Positions 1 through 9,650 of a DNA stretch of 64,000 nucleotides are shown piece by piece. Location: positions 492,064 through 556,063 of the forward strand of contig CM072520.1 in the NCBI GenBank assembly GCA_036898135.1, read 5' to 3'. This stretch comes from Oncomelania hupensis (taxonomy: Eukaryota; Mollusca; Gastropoda; Littorinimorpha; Pomatiopsidae). The notes beneath the pieces are model-generated. The model had not been told where the DNA came from, ran no database searches, and saw nothing but the letters and a program-made list of their open reading frames with translations. Every line of letters begins with the position of its first letter. Positions within the stretch are counted from its first letter, which is position 1. The position numbers were made by a program, and so were the translations under genes.

Positions 1-381
1 GTAACTCGGCACACGATTAAATAACCTCTCTCTTTTCTGGAACAATTGGGTACATGGTAGAAATGACGCACTGCCACCAATCGAACTAAAGATCGTCATC
101 ACTGGCTTACGTCATTACACATTTCTTCTCCTTCCGGATCGTTCCTTCAAATTTCTACAATTATCCCGAATCTTCGATTGATAGTAAACAAGCCGATCCA
201 GAAGACTCTACAACAATATCGACTAACGAAAATTATCAACGTTATACAAAGCCTTTCCTAACAACAATGCAAACTCAAATCAAAGGTAAATAAACTCTAT
301 TATTGAATACTTGGCAAATCGAAACGATTAGATCTATCGTACACGCTTCAGCCATACTATCATTCGCGTTTCAACGTAACA
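1..381 (-). repeat. 3' LTR (truncated by window edge)
   Basis: This matches 4842-5222 almost base for base. The missing 272 bases lie before the window. It ends with GTAACA at 381, directly against the polypurine tract of the internal region. Confidence 0.93.
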
Positions 382-400
382 TAACCCCCCACTCAAGAAG
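382..400 (-). other. Polypurine tract (plus-strand primer site)
   Basis: On the minus strand the bases just before the 3' LTR read GAGTGGGGGGTTAT. A G-rich purine run in this position is where LTR elements prime plus-strand DNA synthesis. Confidence 0.75.
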
Positions 401-571
401 AAATTTACCTAATTTCTTTCAACAACGTTGAAACGTAATGCACAGACAAAGTACAGAATTAAAACTTACTTCAGTCTGTCCGAACACTGTCAATGTTCTC
501 AGTTCATTCACACAGATTCAAAGTTTCTCATCTGCAAGTCTGTTTAGATATTGCCAATGTTCTCCACACAG
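401..571 (-). other. Untranslated 3' part of the retrotransposon internal region
   Basis: A short non-coding stretch between the stop codon of the Gag-Pol ORF and the polypurine tract. It contains a locally repeated CAATGTTCT motif. I see no intact coding sequence here; remains of the deleted RT/RNase H region could be present but are not readable. Confidence 0.5.
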
Positions 572-3500
572 TCAATGTTCTTTCAACCGCAAGGAAACGA
601 CGCCCTCGTCAGTTGCGGTCGTCATCGGCCCAGGGTCAAAGACAGTGATCTCGTGGGCTTTCCTGGAGTCAGTGCATCCTCCGTTGTCATCCTCTCCCGT
701 CGGATGTCCGACGCAGTCGACGATGTCAGCTCCCAGAATGCATTCGCTGGGGCTCACGGTCAGGTTGGCTTCTGCGGGACGGTGGAACAGCTCCCTCATG
801 GTCTGCAGATGCTCCTTCCAGGTCTGGGTGTGGACTTCATGTTCGACCAAAGTCGTAGAGCCTGGGACATCGCTGAAGTTGTGGGGAAACTCGCCCATAA
901 GGTCCTCGAGCTCCATCTTTTGACCTTCCGTCAAGCCTGGACCTAGCTTAACATCATTGATGCCTTCTTTGCTATGGAAGTCTCCAAGTTCCAACAGTTC
1001 CTCGCTGACAAAGCTGTCGTCGGTCACAGCTGCTGTGGCTGCGTGCACAGTCTCTGATGGCCTTTCCACGTACAGCTTAAGGAGGTTGGCGTGGTATATC
1101 TTGGAATGCTGGCCGACCTTCACCTTGTAGTCGTTGATTCCCACCACGGTCTCCACTTCGTACGGGCCTTTCCACTGCATCAGCAACTTATTGTGATCGG
1201 TAGGTAGCAGCACCAGCACTTTGTTGCCAGGTTTGAACTTCCTGTTCACAGCCCTACGATCATAGTAGTGCTTTCCACAGTCCTGGGACTTCTTCAGGTT
1301 TTCTCTGGCTATCTCGAGAGTCTGCTCCAGCTTCTCCCGTAGCTCAAACACGTACTGGTAGCTGTTCTTCACCTCTGGGGTGTCTACTTCTTTCGTCCAC
1401 AGTTCTTTCAGGATGTGCATCGGCCCTCGGATGGTTCTTCCGTACAGCAGCTCGAACGGAGAAAAGCCGGTGGACTCCTGCGGCACTTCTCTGTAGGCGA
1501 AAAGTAAGGCGTTGATGTAGCGATGCCATTGTCTGGGCTGCTCGCTGCACAGTTTCTTCAAGGTGGACTTCAGCGTAGCATTGAACTTCTCGACAAGCCC
1601 GTTGCACATCGGATGGTAGGGTGTCGTAGTCAAATGCCGGATGCTCAGCAGTCTGTTGACCTCCTTCATGCAGTCAGAGACGAACTGCGTCCCGAGGTCT
1701 GTCAGGATCTCTTCAGGCACTCCAAGTCTACTGAACATGTCCACTAGCGCCTCTGCAACAGTTTCAGTGTCAATCTTCTTCAGAGGCACTGCTTCTGGGT
1801 ACCGAGTCGCATAGTCCACTAAAGTCAGTACCCATCGATGACCTTCTTCACTCGGAGGTCTTATTTCGCCGATTAAGTCTAAGGCCACCCTCTTGAAAGG
1901 TCGGTCGATTAAAGGCATCCTCTGCATAGGTACCTTCGGGACCCTTCCTCGAGGTATGGTCTTCTGGCAAATGTCACATGATCGGCAGAAACGGCTGACG
2001 TCCGCATGAAGCCCTGGCCAGTAGAACACCGCCTGGATTCTGTCTGACGTCTTCCTGATGCCTAGGTGACCTCCCATGATTGAGTCATGTGCTACTTCCA
2101 TCACCTGGCGCCTTAGGGGTAACGGTACCAATACTTGACGTAGTGGTTTCCCTCCGTTGACCCTCGGGTGCTGGAAGATTCGATACAGGATCTTGGCCTT
2201 CACCTCAAAATAGACCGTACCACTGCCTTTGGTCACGTGGTCTTGGCGGTTCCTGTACTTGTTTAAAGTGCTATCAGCTTCCTGGAGCTGGATCAGCTTA
2301 TCTCTGTCCACGATGGCAGCTTTGGAGTTGTCGGCGACCTTCAGTGGCGTAGACGTCTTGTCTCTCTTGGCCTGGGCCCTGGTAGTAACAGCACCGACGA
2401 TCTCTGGTCGGCAGGGCTGAGCCGGAGTAACCACATTGTCCCGTAGCAGCTCTGTAAGGTCTCCATCGGGAAACGGCAATGGATCCTCCTCCAAAACTTC
2501 GACGTGTTGGGTTGAGGCAGGACTCCATTCTGGATCGGGGTCGTCGGGTCGTCTCGCGCCGTCGATGTTCCCGATCATCAAATCATACAGCGGCTTCTTC
2601 AGGCAAACCGCTTCGACTTCGCCTATGTAGAAAGGGGTGTTGACATGAATTTTTGCAACTGGCGCTTTCACACATTTGCTGTCGGCCATAAGTGTCCATT
2701 TTGAATCGCCAGTGAACTGTTCTTTAGCGATTAGGTCTTCTCTGACGATGACCCCACTGCAGCCAGAGTCTCTTAAAACAGTCACTTCATGATTTCCGAC
2801 GCGTCCCTTGGAAACAGGCATGTTCTGTACGGTCACAGCTGCGCTGGCGACGACGGGGATGGATTTCCCGTTGGCAAGGAGAAGTTGGCCATCGGTTATG
2901 CACTCTTGCACGTCTGCGGGAGTAGCTGCGCGCTCGGTCTCACTCGGAAGAATGACGCTCCCGCCGCACACTTGATGGTCAGATCTACTGGTTTGCCGTA
3001 GATTGGAGAAACGTCTCTGTCGGTTGCCCGCCGCTGCATTGTCCGTACTGCTCCGCTGTCCGCTACTTTTGTTTTGAGGACAGTTAGCCGCTCTGTGGTC
3101 TGTAGCGTTGCAAGTGAAACAGCCTCTTGAATGCCCTTCCCTGGGAGGAGGCGTGGAGTCTGTCTGTCTCTGGCTCGTCTGGCTTCCCTGGATCTGGTTC
3201 ACATGGTTTCCAGTCTTCTGAAAATGTTTCGTCGCGCTGGGTGGCCCCAGGGTCTTCCCATGAGCGATGAGATATCTTTCAGCAGCCTCAGTCACATCTT
3301 TAAGCGTCTGCAGCTTTTGTTCTTCTAAGTGGGTCGCTAGGTCCTTGTGACAGGCATTGAGAAATTGTTCCTTCACGATCAGGTCATGGAGACTGTCGTA
3401 AGACTTCATTTCGCCTGATAACTCCACCCACTTGTGTAGATATGACGACAGGCGCTCCACAAACTGCTTTGGCGTCTCGTCTGACTTAGGCCGGCATTCA

Positions 3501-4036
3501 CGGAAGCGTTTACGGTAGCCCTTCTCTGTAAAGTTGTAGCACTGCAACAGGGCCTCTTTCAAGACGTCGTAGTTTTTGGCGTCATCGTTCGACAGTCTGG
3601 TGTAAACTTCGAGCGCTTGCCCTGTCAGAAGTGCACTTAGTCGAATCGCCCAGTCTCGAGGTTGCCAGTTGGAGCTTTCGGCGAACCTTTCGAATCTCGC
3701 CAGATAGCTGTCGATCTGGTCCTTCCCGTCGACGAAAGCTGGCAATTTTGGAGCCGTATGGTCGTTGGTGACTTGTGGCGCATGCTGATTGTTCTGAATA
3801 CGCGCCAACTCTAGCTGGTACTGACGCTCACCTTCAAGACGCTTCAGCTCGAACTCTCTTTCTTCTCGGCGTCGTTGCTCTTCAATTTCTAGACGCTTCT
3901 CTTCTAATTCTCTTTCTTCGCGCCGTCGCTGTTCTTCTCTTTCTTCACGCAATATTCTCTCCTGGAATTTGACGTACTCCGTCAGCTGTTTGCCTTTTAG
4001 ATTTAGTTCAACCCCTTTCTGCCAGAGGTCAGCCAT
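572..4036 (-). CDS. Fused Gag-protease-integrase polyprotein with RT largely deleted
   Basis: This is the structural and integration polyprotein of the LTR element, 1154 codons without interruption. Residues about 25-80 form a charged E/R-rich coiled coil. Residues 95-265 are Gag-like (LPAFVDGKDQIDSYLARFER onward). A CCHC zinc knuckle has C306, C309, H314 and C319. An aspartic-protease-like DSG starts at D423. The integrase zinc domain has H650, H657, C687 and C690. The catalytic core is D720, D780 and E816, a D-D-35-E spacing, followed by a GPY/F-type segment (QWKGPYEV, about 954-961). After integrase comes the linker that normally leads into RT (about 1035-1070). The frame then jumps at about nucleotide 826 to the last part of an RT palm (TWKEHLQTMRELF) and at about 705 into unrelated frame. 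RT catalytic YXDD and RNase H are absent, so it cannot reverse-transcribe by itself. The start is the ATG at 4034-4036, just below the HSE cluster. Gag and integrase look intact by motif. Confidence 0.9.
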   Translation of the reverse strand: MADLWQKGVELNLKGKQLTEYVKFQERILREEREEQRRREERELEEKRLEIEEQRRREEREFELKRLEGERQYQLELARIQNNQHAPQVTNDHTAPKLPAFVDGKDQIDSYLARFERFAESSNWQPRDWAIRLSALLTGQALEVYTRLSNDDAKNYDVLKEALLQCYNFTEKGYRKRFRECRPKSDETPKQFVERLSSYLHKWVELSGEMKSYDSLHDLIVKEQFLNACHKDLATHLEEQKLQTLKDVTEAAERYLIAHGKTLGPPSATKHFQKTGNHVNQIQGSQTSQRQTDSTPPPREGHSRGCFTCNATDHRAANCPQNKSSGQRSSTDNAAAGNRQRRFSNLRQTSRSDHQVCGGSVILPSETERAATPADVQECITDGQLLLANGKSIPVVASAAVTVQNMPVSKGRVGNHEVTVLRDSGCSGVIVREDLIAKEQFTGDSKWTLMADSKCVKAPVAKIHVNTPFYIGEVEAVCLKKPLYDLMIGNIDGARRPDDPDPEWSPASTQHVEVLEEDPLPFPDGDLTELLRDNVVTPAQPCRPEIVGAVTTRAQAKRDKTSTPLKVADNSKAAIVDRDKLIQLQEADSTLNKYRNRQDHVTKGSGTVYFEVKAKILYRIFQHPRVNGGKPLRQVLVPLPLRRQVMEVAHDSIMGGHLGIRKTSDRIQAVFYWPGLHADVSRFCRSCDICQKTIPRGRVPKVPMQRMPLIDRPFKRVALDLIGEIRPPSEEGHRWVLTLVDYATRYPEAVPLKKIDTETVAEALVDMFSRLGVPEEILTDLGTQFVSDCMKEVNRLLSIRHLTTTPYHPMCNGLVEKFNATLKSTLKKLCSEQPRQWHRYINALLFAYREVPQESTGFSPFELLYGRTIRGPMHILKELWTKEVDTPEVKNSYQYVFELREKLEQTLEIARENLKKSQDCGKHYYDRRAVNRKFKPGNKVLVLLPTDHNKLLMQWKGPYEVETVVGINDYKVKVGQHSKIYHANLLKLYVERPSETVHAATAAVTDDSFVSEELLELGDFHSKEGINDVKLGPGLTEGQKMELEDLMGEFPHNFSDVPGSTTLVEHEVHTQTWKEHLQTMRELFHRPAEANLTVSPSECILGADIVDCVGHPTGEDDNGGCTDSRKAHEITVFDPGPMTTATDEGVVSLRLKEH

Positions 4037-4044
4037 CTTGATGC

Positions 4045-4137
4045 TTCTGGAAAGTTCTTTTCTAGAAAGTTCTTTTTTGGAAAGTTCTTTTTCTAGAAAG
4101 TTCTTGACTGTGCTGCACCTTCTAGACTGTTCTAGAA
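4045..4137 (-). promoter_or_regulatory. Cluster of heat-shock-element-like motifs in the element leader
   Basis: Alternating TTC/GAA pentamers with the 2-base spacing of HSF-binding sites recur upstream of the ATG. Perfect three-pentamer sites lie at 4045-4057, 4060-4072 and 4091-4103. A two-pentamer site is at 4080-4087. A four-pentamer site with one mismatch spans 4120-4137. The motif is close to palindromic, so strand is nominal. Part of the cluster is a roughly 15-20-bp imperfect tandem repeat. That HSF binds here is inference. Confidence 0.6.
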
Positions 4138-4549
4138 CAGCACGCTTTCTGCAGTAGCGCTGATGCTTGTCACTAGTCGCCTTCGTTGACGCAGGCCAGC
4201 TGTCCTCGTCGTATGCGACGCTGCACCACGCTGGTGTTGATGTATACGCTCCTGTGCTGAAGTAGACGCGACGTCCGCTCGTCGCTCTCTCTAATACTGG
4301 CGATGTAGCTCCGAGACTGTCCCTCGACGTAGTCTTACGGCAGCTACGTAGTCCCGATCTGTTGTTCGCTCACGAAGCAACTCTTCAGCGACTACACGCC
4401 CTTGCAGTCAACCCGAATCTATCGGTGATGTAGTCCCAGTATGTTGGCCCCTCTCGACGCAACTCGTTGGCGGCTACCCTCGATGACTGCCTCTCTCGTA
4501 ACGTTGACTCGCTTGTTGTAGCAGTTGAACCCTTGGCTATGGCGTGAAT
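4138..4549 (-). other. 5' leader of the retrotransposon
   Basis: Between the LTR/primer site and the HSE-like cluster. It is CpG-rich and contains repeated TCGT/CGTAG-type words (for example GATGTAG, CGACG). No ORF or RNA structure is recognised. In LTR elements this position holds the packaging and leader region. Confidence 0.45.
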
Positions 4550-4568
4550 CGCGGCTTGACCCCCAAAA
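4550..4568 (-). other. Primer-binding-site position
   Basis: Reading the minus strand out of the 5' LTR, the sequence continues TTT then TGGGGGTCAAGCCGCG. The leading TGG is as expected for pairing with a tRNA 3' CCA end. I could not assign the tRNA. Confidence 0.5.
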
Positions 4569-5222
4569 TGTTACACTCTGTTTGATGTTGGTGTTTTCTA
4601 TCAGTATCTGATTCAGCCCCGATGCTTGAATTCCTGATAGTTGTGTAACTCAGATTCGTTTATTCACGCAACCCGTCCAAACAGCATACAAGTCACAAAG
4701 TCAACGTATGAAGCTTTCCACTTTTATTCAGCACACACCAACAACTGCATACAATCGCATTTTCACTCTCAAATTTCACTTTCCAACTTACTATCAACAA
4801 CTCTCCAAATCACTATCAACAACTTTACTCTCTCTACAACAGTAACTCGGCACACGATTAAATAACCTCTCTCTTTTCTGGAACAATTGGGTACATGGTA
4901 GAAATGACGCACTGCCACCAATCGAACTAAAGATCGTCATCACTGGCTTACGTCATTACACATTTCTTCTCCTTCCGGATCGTTCCTTCAAATTTCTACA
5001 ATTATCCCGAATCTTCGATTGATAGTAAACAAGCCGATCCAGAAGACTCTACAACAATATCGACTAACGAAAATTATCAACGTTATACAAAGCCTTTCCT
5101 AACAACAATGCAAACTCAAATCAAAGGTAAATAAACTCTATTATTGAATACTTTGCAAATCGAAACGATTAGATCTATCGTACACGCTTCAGCCATACTA
5201 TCATTCGCGTTTCAACGTAACA
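4569..5222 (-). repeat. 5' LTR (654 bp)
   Basis: It begins TGTTAC and ends GTAACA in plus-strand reading, and matches 1-381 and the solo copy at 10064-10712 (opposite orientation). In the sense direction an AT-rich block lies mid-LTR, and an AATAAA in the solo copy marks a likely polyadenylation signal. Confidence 0.93.
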
Positions 5223-5555
5223 CAGGTACTCAAGTTTGCTCCCTCAACAAAATTTCAAAAACACAATATTAGGTCTATGCCTTCCCCAGGGGAGTCAGCC
5301 CAGAATTTTCCAATAAAAAGGGACAATAAAGTGTCAAAAATCCACCCCAAAAAAAAAAAGCTTACAGAGCGTTCATTTTGGAACAAAGGAGGACCCTATA
5401 CAAATGAACTAGTAACTCTTGTGGTCAATATAGAAATTTGCTGTCCAAATTGACAGTATCGCCTAATACTACGTAAGGTGAAAGTCTTTGGCAATTCCTT
5501 TCCTCCACTCTATATAATAGGCCTCATTTTGTAAGAAACTTTTTTTTTCTCTTTA
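5223..5555. other. Unassigned flank
   Basis: AT-rich sequence with a short poly(A) run near 5346. I see no coding sequence, splice-bounded exon or repeat here. Confidence 0.4.
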
Positions 5556-6297
5556 AAACTGCAAGATTTAGAACTATTTCTGTGTATGAAGATTTATAGC
5601 TATTTCTGTGTATGAAGATTTAGAGCTAGTTCTGTGTATGAAGATTTAGAGCTATTTCTGTGTATGAAGATTTACAGCTATATTTTTCTATGAAGATTTA
5701 GAGCTAGTTCTGTGTATGAATATTTAGAGCTAGTTCTGTGTATGAAGATTTAGAGCTAGTTCTGTGTATGAAGATTTAGAGCTATTTCTGTGTATGAATA
5801 TTTAGAGCTATTTCTGTGTATGAATATTTAGAGCTATGTCTGTGTATGAATATTTAGAGCTAGTTCTGTGTATGAATATTTAGAGCTAGTTCTGTGTATG
5901 AATATTTAGAGCTAGTTCTGTGTATGAATATTTAGAGCTAGTTCTGTGTATGAAGATTTAGAGCTATGTCTGTGTATGAATATTTAGAGCTATGTCTGTG
6001 TATGAAGATTTAGAGCTATTTCTGTGTATGAAGATTTAGAGCTATGTCTGTGTATGAAGATTTAGAGCTATTTCTGTGTATGAAGATTTAGAGCTATTTC
6101 TGTGTATGAAGATTTAGAGCTATGTCTGTGTATGAAGATTTAGTGCGATTTCTGTGTATGAAGATTTAAGAACTTTCTCCGTGTATGAAGATGTAGAGCT
6201 AGTTCTGTGTATGAAGATTTAGAGCTATTTCTGTGTATGAAGATTTAGAGCTAGTTCTGTGTATGAAGATTTAGAGCTAGTTCTGTGTATGAAGATT
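5556..6297. repeat. 26-bp minisatellite
   Basis: About 28 tandem copies of a unit built on GAAGATTTAGAGCTATTTC plus TGTGTAT. Common variants are AGTTC or ATGTC for ATTTC and ATATTT for AGATTT. The last few units near 6150-6190 are the most diverged. Confidence 0.95.
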
Positions 6298-6888
6298 TCC
6301 TACAACTGCTTGTGCACGATGTTTATTGGATGTTGTGCTCAAACCATATACCATTTTAGCAGAGTTGACCCAGTGCCTTTGTGACAAGGGCCTTCAATAG
6401 TGGCAACATCTGTCACACACTTTGCTCTCCCACAGTGGTCCTCCTACACTGAATGAAGGTGCAGTATTGCCACAAAGACTAACATTACCTTCCAAGTATA
6501 AGGTAGTGTCATATGACCAACTTTTGACAGGAAATCATTATTGAACACCAAGTTGTATCAGTCATTGTAGTATTGCATGGACATAAGGCACTATTTAAAC
6601 CAACACCACAACAAGTATTTTACATGCAGGCGTCAGTGTGTGTCCATGGGTATCTGCATTAACAGGCTCTGAGCAGCTCTTTGTATTGGGAATCGAAATT
6701 AGCTATTCAAGCTTTTAGAGTTTTTCCCCATGCAAAGATTACCACAGGAACCCCAAGAAGGCAAGGTGGATTAGGCATTCATTGAACTATGAGCATGTGC
6801 CTATCCCAATTTCTTGATAAAATAGGATTTTTTTAATTGAATACTATATCCAATCTGTGACCATGTGCAGTGAACAGCTCTTTAAACT
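6298..6888. other. Unassigned, probably intronic or downstream of the host gene
   Basis: Unique-looking sequence between two minisatellites. I looked on the minus strand for a further phase-0 exon following 7790-7921 and found none with convincing splice sites. Confidence 0.35.
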
Positions 6889-7789
6889 ATAGAAACTACC
6901 TGTGACTGGGACCCTCTCATGGCCATGTGCTGTGTGCACTATAGAAATAAATACATGTGACTGGGGTCCTCTCATGGCCATGTGCTGTGTGCACTATAGA
7001 AATAAATACATGTGACTGGGGTCCTCTCATGGCCATGTGCTGTGTGCACTATAGAAAAAAATACATGTGACTGGGGTCCTCTCATGGCCATGTGCTGTGT
7101 GCACTATAGAAAGAACTACCTGTGACTGGGGTCCTCTTATGGCCATGTGCTGTGTGCACTATAGAAAGAACTACCTGTGACTGGGGTCCTCTCATGGCCA
7201 TGTGCTGTGTGCACTATAGAAAGAACTACCTGTGACTGGGGTCCTCTCATGGCCATGTGCTGTGTGTACTATAGAAAAAAATACCTGTGACTGGGATCCT
7301 CTCATGGCCATGTGCTGTGTGCACTATAGAAAAAAATACATGTGACTGGGACCCCCCTCATGGCCATGTGCTGTGTGCACTATAGAAACAACTATCTGTG
7401 ACTGGGGTCCTCTCATGGCCATGTGCTGTGTGCACTATAGAAACAACTATCTGTGACTGGGGTCCTCTCATGGCCATGTGCTGTGTGCACTATAGAAAGA
7501 ACTACCTGTGACTGGGATCCTCTCATGTGCTGTGTGCACTATAGAAAGAAGAACTACCTGTGACTGGGGTCCTCTCATGGCCATGTGCTGTGTGCACTAT
7601 AGAAAGAAGAACTACCTGTGACTGGGGTCCTCTCATGGCCATGTGCTGTGTGCACTATGGAAAGAAGAACTACCTGTGACTGGGGTCCTTTGATGGCCAT
7701 GTGCTGTGTGCACTATAGAAAGAAGAACTACCTGTGACTGGGGTCCTCTCATGGCCATGTGCTGTGTGCACTATGGAAAGAAGAACTAC
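6889..7789 (-). repeat. 55-bp minisatellite derived from an exon-intron junction
   Basis: About 16 units with basic period 55 bp; units of 58-59 bp appear near the exon. On the minus strand a typical unit reads a pyrimidine-rich tract ending CTATAG, then 39 nt starting TGCACACAGCACATGGCC and ending CCCCAGTCACAG, then GTAGTT. The last 27 nt of that cassette match the 3' end of exon 7790-7921, and the unit near 7671 keeps the exon's ATCAAAGG spelling. Several units near 6950-7065 have CAT|GTATTT instead of CAG|GTAGTT. One unit near 7510 lacks part of the cassette. Confidence 0.93.
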
Positions 7790-7921
7790 CTGTGACTGGG
7801 GTCCTTTGATGGCCATGAAGGAAGAGCTGCGGTCAGTGATAGCGCTGATGCCTTCTGGGTTAAGCTGGCTGTGCTGCAAGGAGTACTGTTGGTCATCCTC
7901 CCCAACTCCTAACGCTGTGCT
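7790..7921 (-). CDS. Probable internal exon of an unidentified host gene
   Basis: This 132-bp, 44-codon, phase 0-0 segment is bounded by an acceptor (GTGTGCAG at the 7922 side) and a donor (TCACAG|GTAGTT at 7790/7789). It encodes a polar peptide that includes GEDDQQYSLQHSQLNPEGI and ends MAIKGPQSQ. Its start phase fits the end phase of exon 8317-8576. The acceptor is weak in pyrimidines. Its 3' end has been copied about 16 times into the adjacent minisatellite. I do not recognise a domain; composition suggests a disordered region. Expression is untested. Confidence 0.55.
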
Positions 7922-8316
7922 CTGCACACAATTACCATACAACAGTTGGCTTTATACTCATTTATATGACCGTCATAAAATCATTTATGTGCTTGACAAC
8001 TTCCTTTCAAACCTCTCAAATGAGCAAGGTAAAGACAGCAACAACACTTCAACAATGCATTTTCTGCCCAACGTCTCTGTAAACACATTTAAAAAAAAAA
8101 TTATAAGCCAACTTATATTGTGCATTACTGGGTGCATCAAATGATGTTTATCAACATTCCTTTATAAGTCAAATATTAACAGATCTTAACCTAAATCTGA
8201 AATCTCCATTGACAGAGCAAGACACACAGGGGTGACAGGCAAAGGAATGTGATGGATGGGTGATAAAGGAAGAGATGAGATAATGACTATAAATCCTACA
8301 CTAGTAAAACACTGAC

Positions 8317-8576
8317 CTGTAAGTGCAGGTTGTTGCTGTTGCTTTGGTTAGCAACATTGTTGTAGCTCAGGTTGCTGTGGTTGTTGCCAGCGACGTAGCT
8401 AGCGTTTCCGTTGTAGCTAGCACTGTTGTTATAGCGGTTGCTGGTGGGAATGTTGCGGGCTCGGTCAAGGAAGACAAAGTTGGGTCTAGGGGTGAAGTAG
8501 ATGGAGGTTTCATCGGCGTCGTCAGAGAGAAAGACGGAATTGTTGCTGGTCAAGCTGTGTGTGTGTTGGGTGACAT
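8317..8576 (-). CDS. Probable internal exon of the same host gene
   Basis: The 260-bp exon has acceptor CACTGTTACAG at its 8577 side and donor TTACAG|GTCAGT at 8317/8316. In phase it contributes two bases plus 86 codons, ending at a codon boundary. The peptide contains SDDADETSIYFTPRPNFVFL and then an Asn/Ser/Tyr-rich stretch (about 35 residues: SNRYNNSASYNGNASYVAGN and onward), probably disordered. No domain is recognised. The entry phase (1) does not match the exit phase (0) of exon 12262-13125, so at least one exon between them is unseen or skipped. Confidence 0.6.
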
Positions 8577-9650
8577 CTGTAACAGTGACAGGTCACCCAC
8601 CTAACCAGTTATTTTATCCCATATGTAACATTTATTTCATCATTTATAAAACTATGGATTTTCTTATTTACAAGGCGCTGGTAGAGAGTTCTGGAGAATT
8701 TTCTCCCCCTGCAAAGACGAATTGTTGCATTTTAATCGTGCATTTTTAATGATAAAAAAACATACCATAGTGAAGATTTGCTTTCTTACACACAACGGAA
8801 TTCTTGAAGTAACCTGTCTTTATCAATGCACAACTTAGTTATTATTCGCCAATAAAGTCCAAGTACAAATGTAAGTTTAAACACACCCATGAGCCCAGCA
8901 TACAGTTTCTATTCATCAATAAAGTCCAAATTAAGTTAAATTTTCATACATTCTGATGCACAACCCAAATCTTGAGTGTTTTCATTGGCAATGGTTTAGT
9001 TGGTATGTTTGAAGAATTTGGAGAGGTTGGTTTGTTTTCTAAAAAGGTTTTTGAGGTGCTTTACCAACATTGCATGACCAAATGCTGGGTACAGCGAACT
9101 GGCTTCACAGATTATGCATCAGCAACACTGACAGAAAGGTTGACAGATGCATACTGACTTCATAGATTGTGCATTATCAACACACTTGCCTCACAGTTGC
9201 ATGAGACTGTTGGGCTTTTTTTTTTTAGCCTGACAGCAAGTTCTCATTGATTTCTGACTGGCACACTGCACAAACGGCTATTCCATTTCTTAAGATCTTC
9301 CTCAAAGTTAATCCTAGTCGTTCATCAACCACTTCTTTTTCCATCCCTTCCCAACTGCCTTGCCACACTGAACAATGTGTTGAATCCATTTTACTGGTTA
9401 CGATTCATACATGGCATGCACAGTTCCTTGCTTCTGTTTGACTCGAGGACACACACAAAACACTTTTTCACTTTAGGAAAATCGTTGTCAAACTTTGTTC
9501 CACGGACAACCATACTGTCCTCAGCGGAAATATTTTTTACAATCGCGGAAATCCGCTGAAAATTACAAGCCTTGTACTACCCTAGACATTCCACCTTCCC
9601 TTCTGATAACAGCACTACCTCTGACACACACCCCCACCTCCTCTCTCCCC
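8577..9650. other. Probable intron sequence
   Basis: AT-rich, with imperfectly repeated phrases such as CATTAATAAAGTCCAA-like blocks near 8850 and 8920 and TTCACAGATT/TTCATAGATT near 9100-9165. No exon with the required phase (0 in, 1 out) could be picked by eye. Confidence 0.35.

Larger units (their letters stand above)
1..5222 (-). mobile_element. Ty3/Gypsy-type LTR retrotransposon, Gag-PR-IN-RT order, internally deleted
   Basis: The element reads on the minus strand. Its 5' LTR is 4569-5222 and its 3' LTR survives as 1-381, the rest lying left of the window. Between them are a primer-binding-site position next to the 5' LTR, a leader with HSE-like motifs, one long ORF and a polypurine tract against the 3' LTR. 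Over the 381 shared LTR bases I see one clear difference (CTTGGCAAA against CTTTGCAAA), so insertion was recent. Both LTRs carry the short inverted ends TGTTAC/GTAACA. The target duplication cannot be tested because the left flank is missing. Domain order places integrase before the RT remnants, unlike canonical Gypsy. A solo LTR of the same family lies at 10064-10712. Confidence 0.93.

Noticed and set aside
438..946. Plus-strand frames of 131-161 codons at the left edge
   Set aside because: They are antisense to the Gag-Pol ORF of the retrotransposon and have no features of their own.
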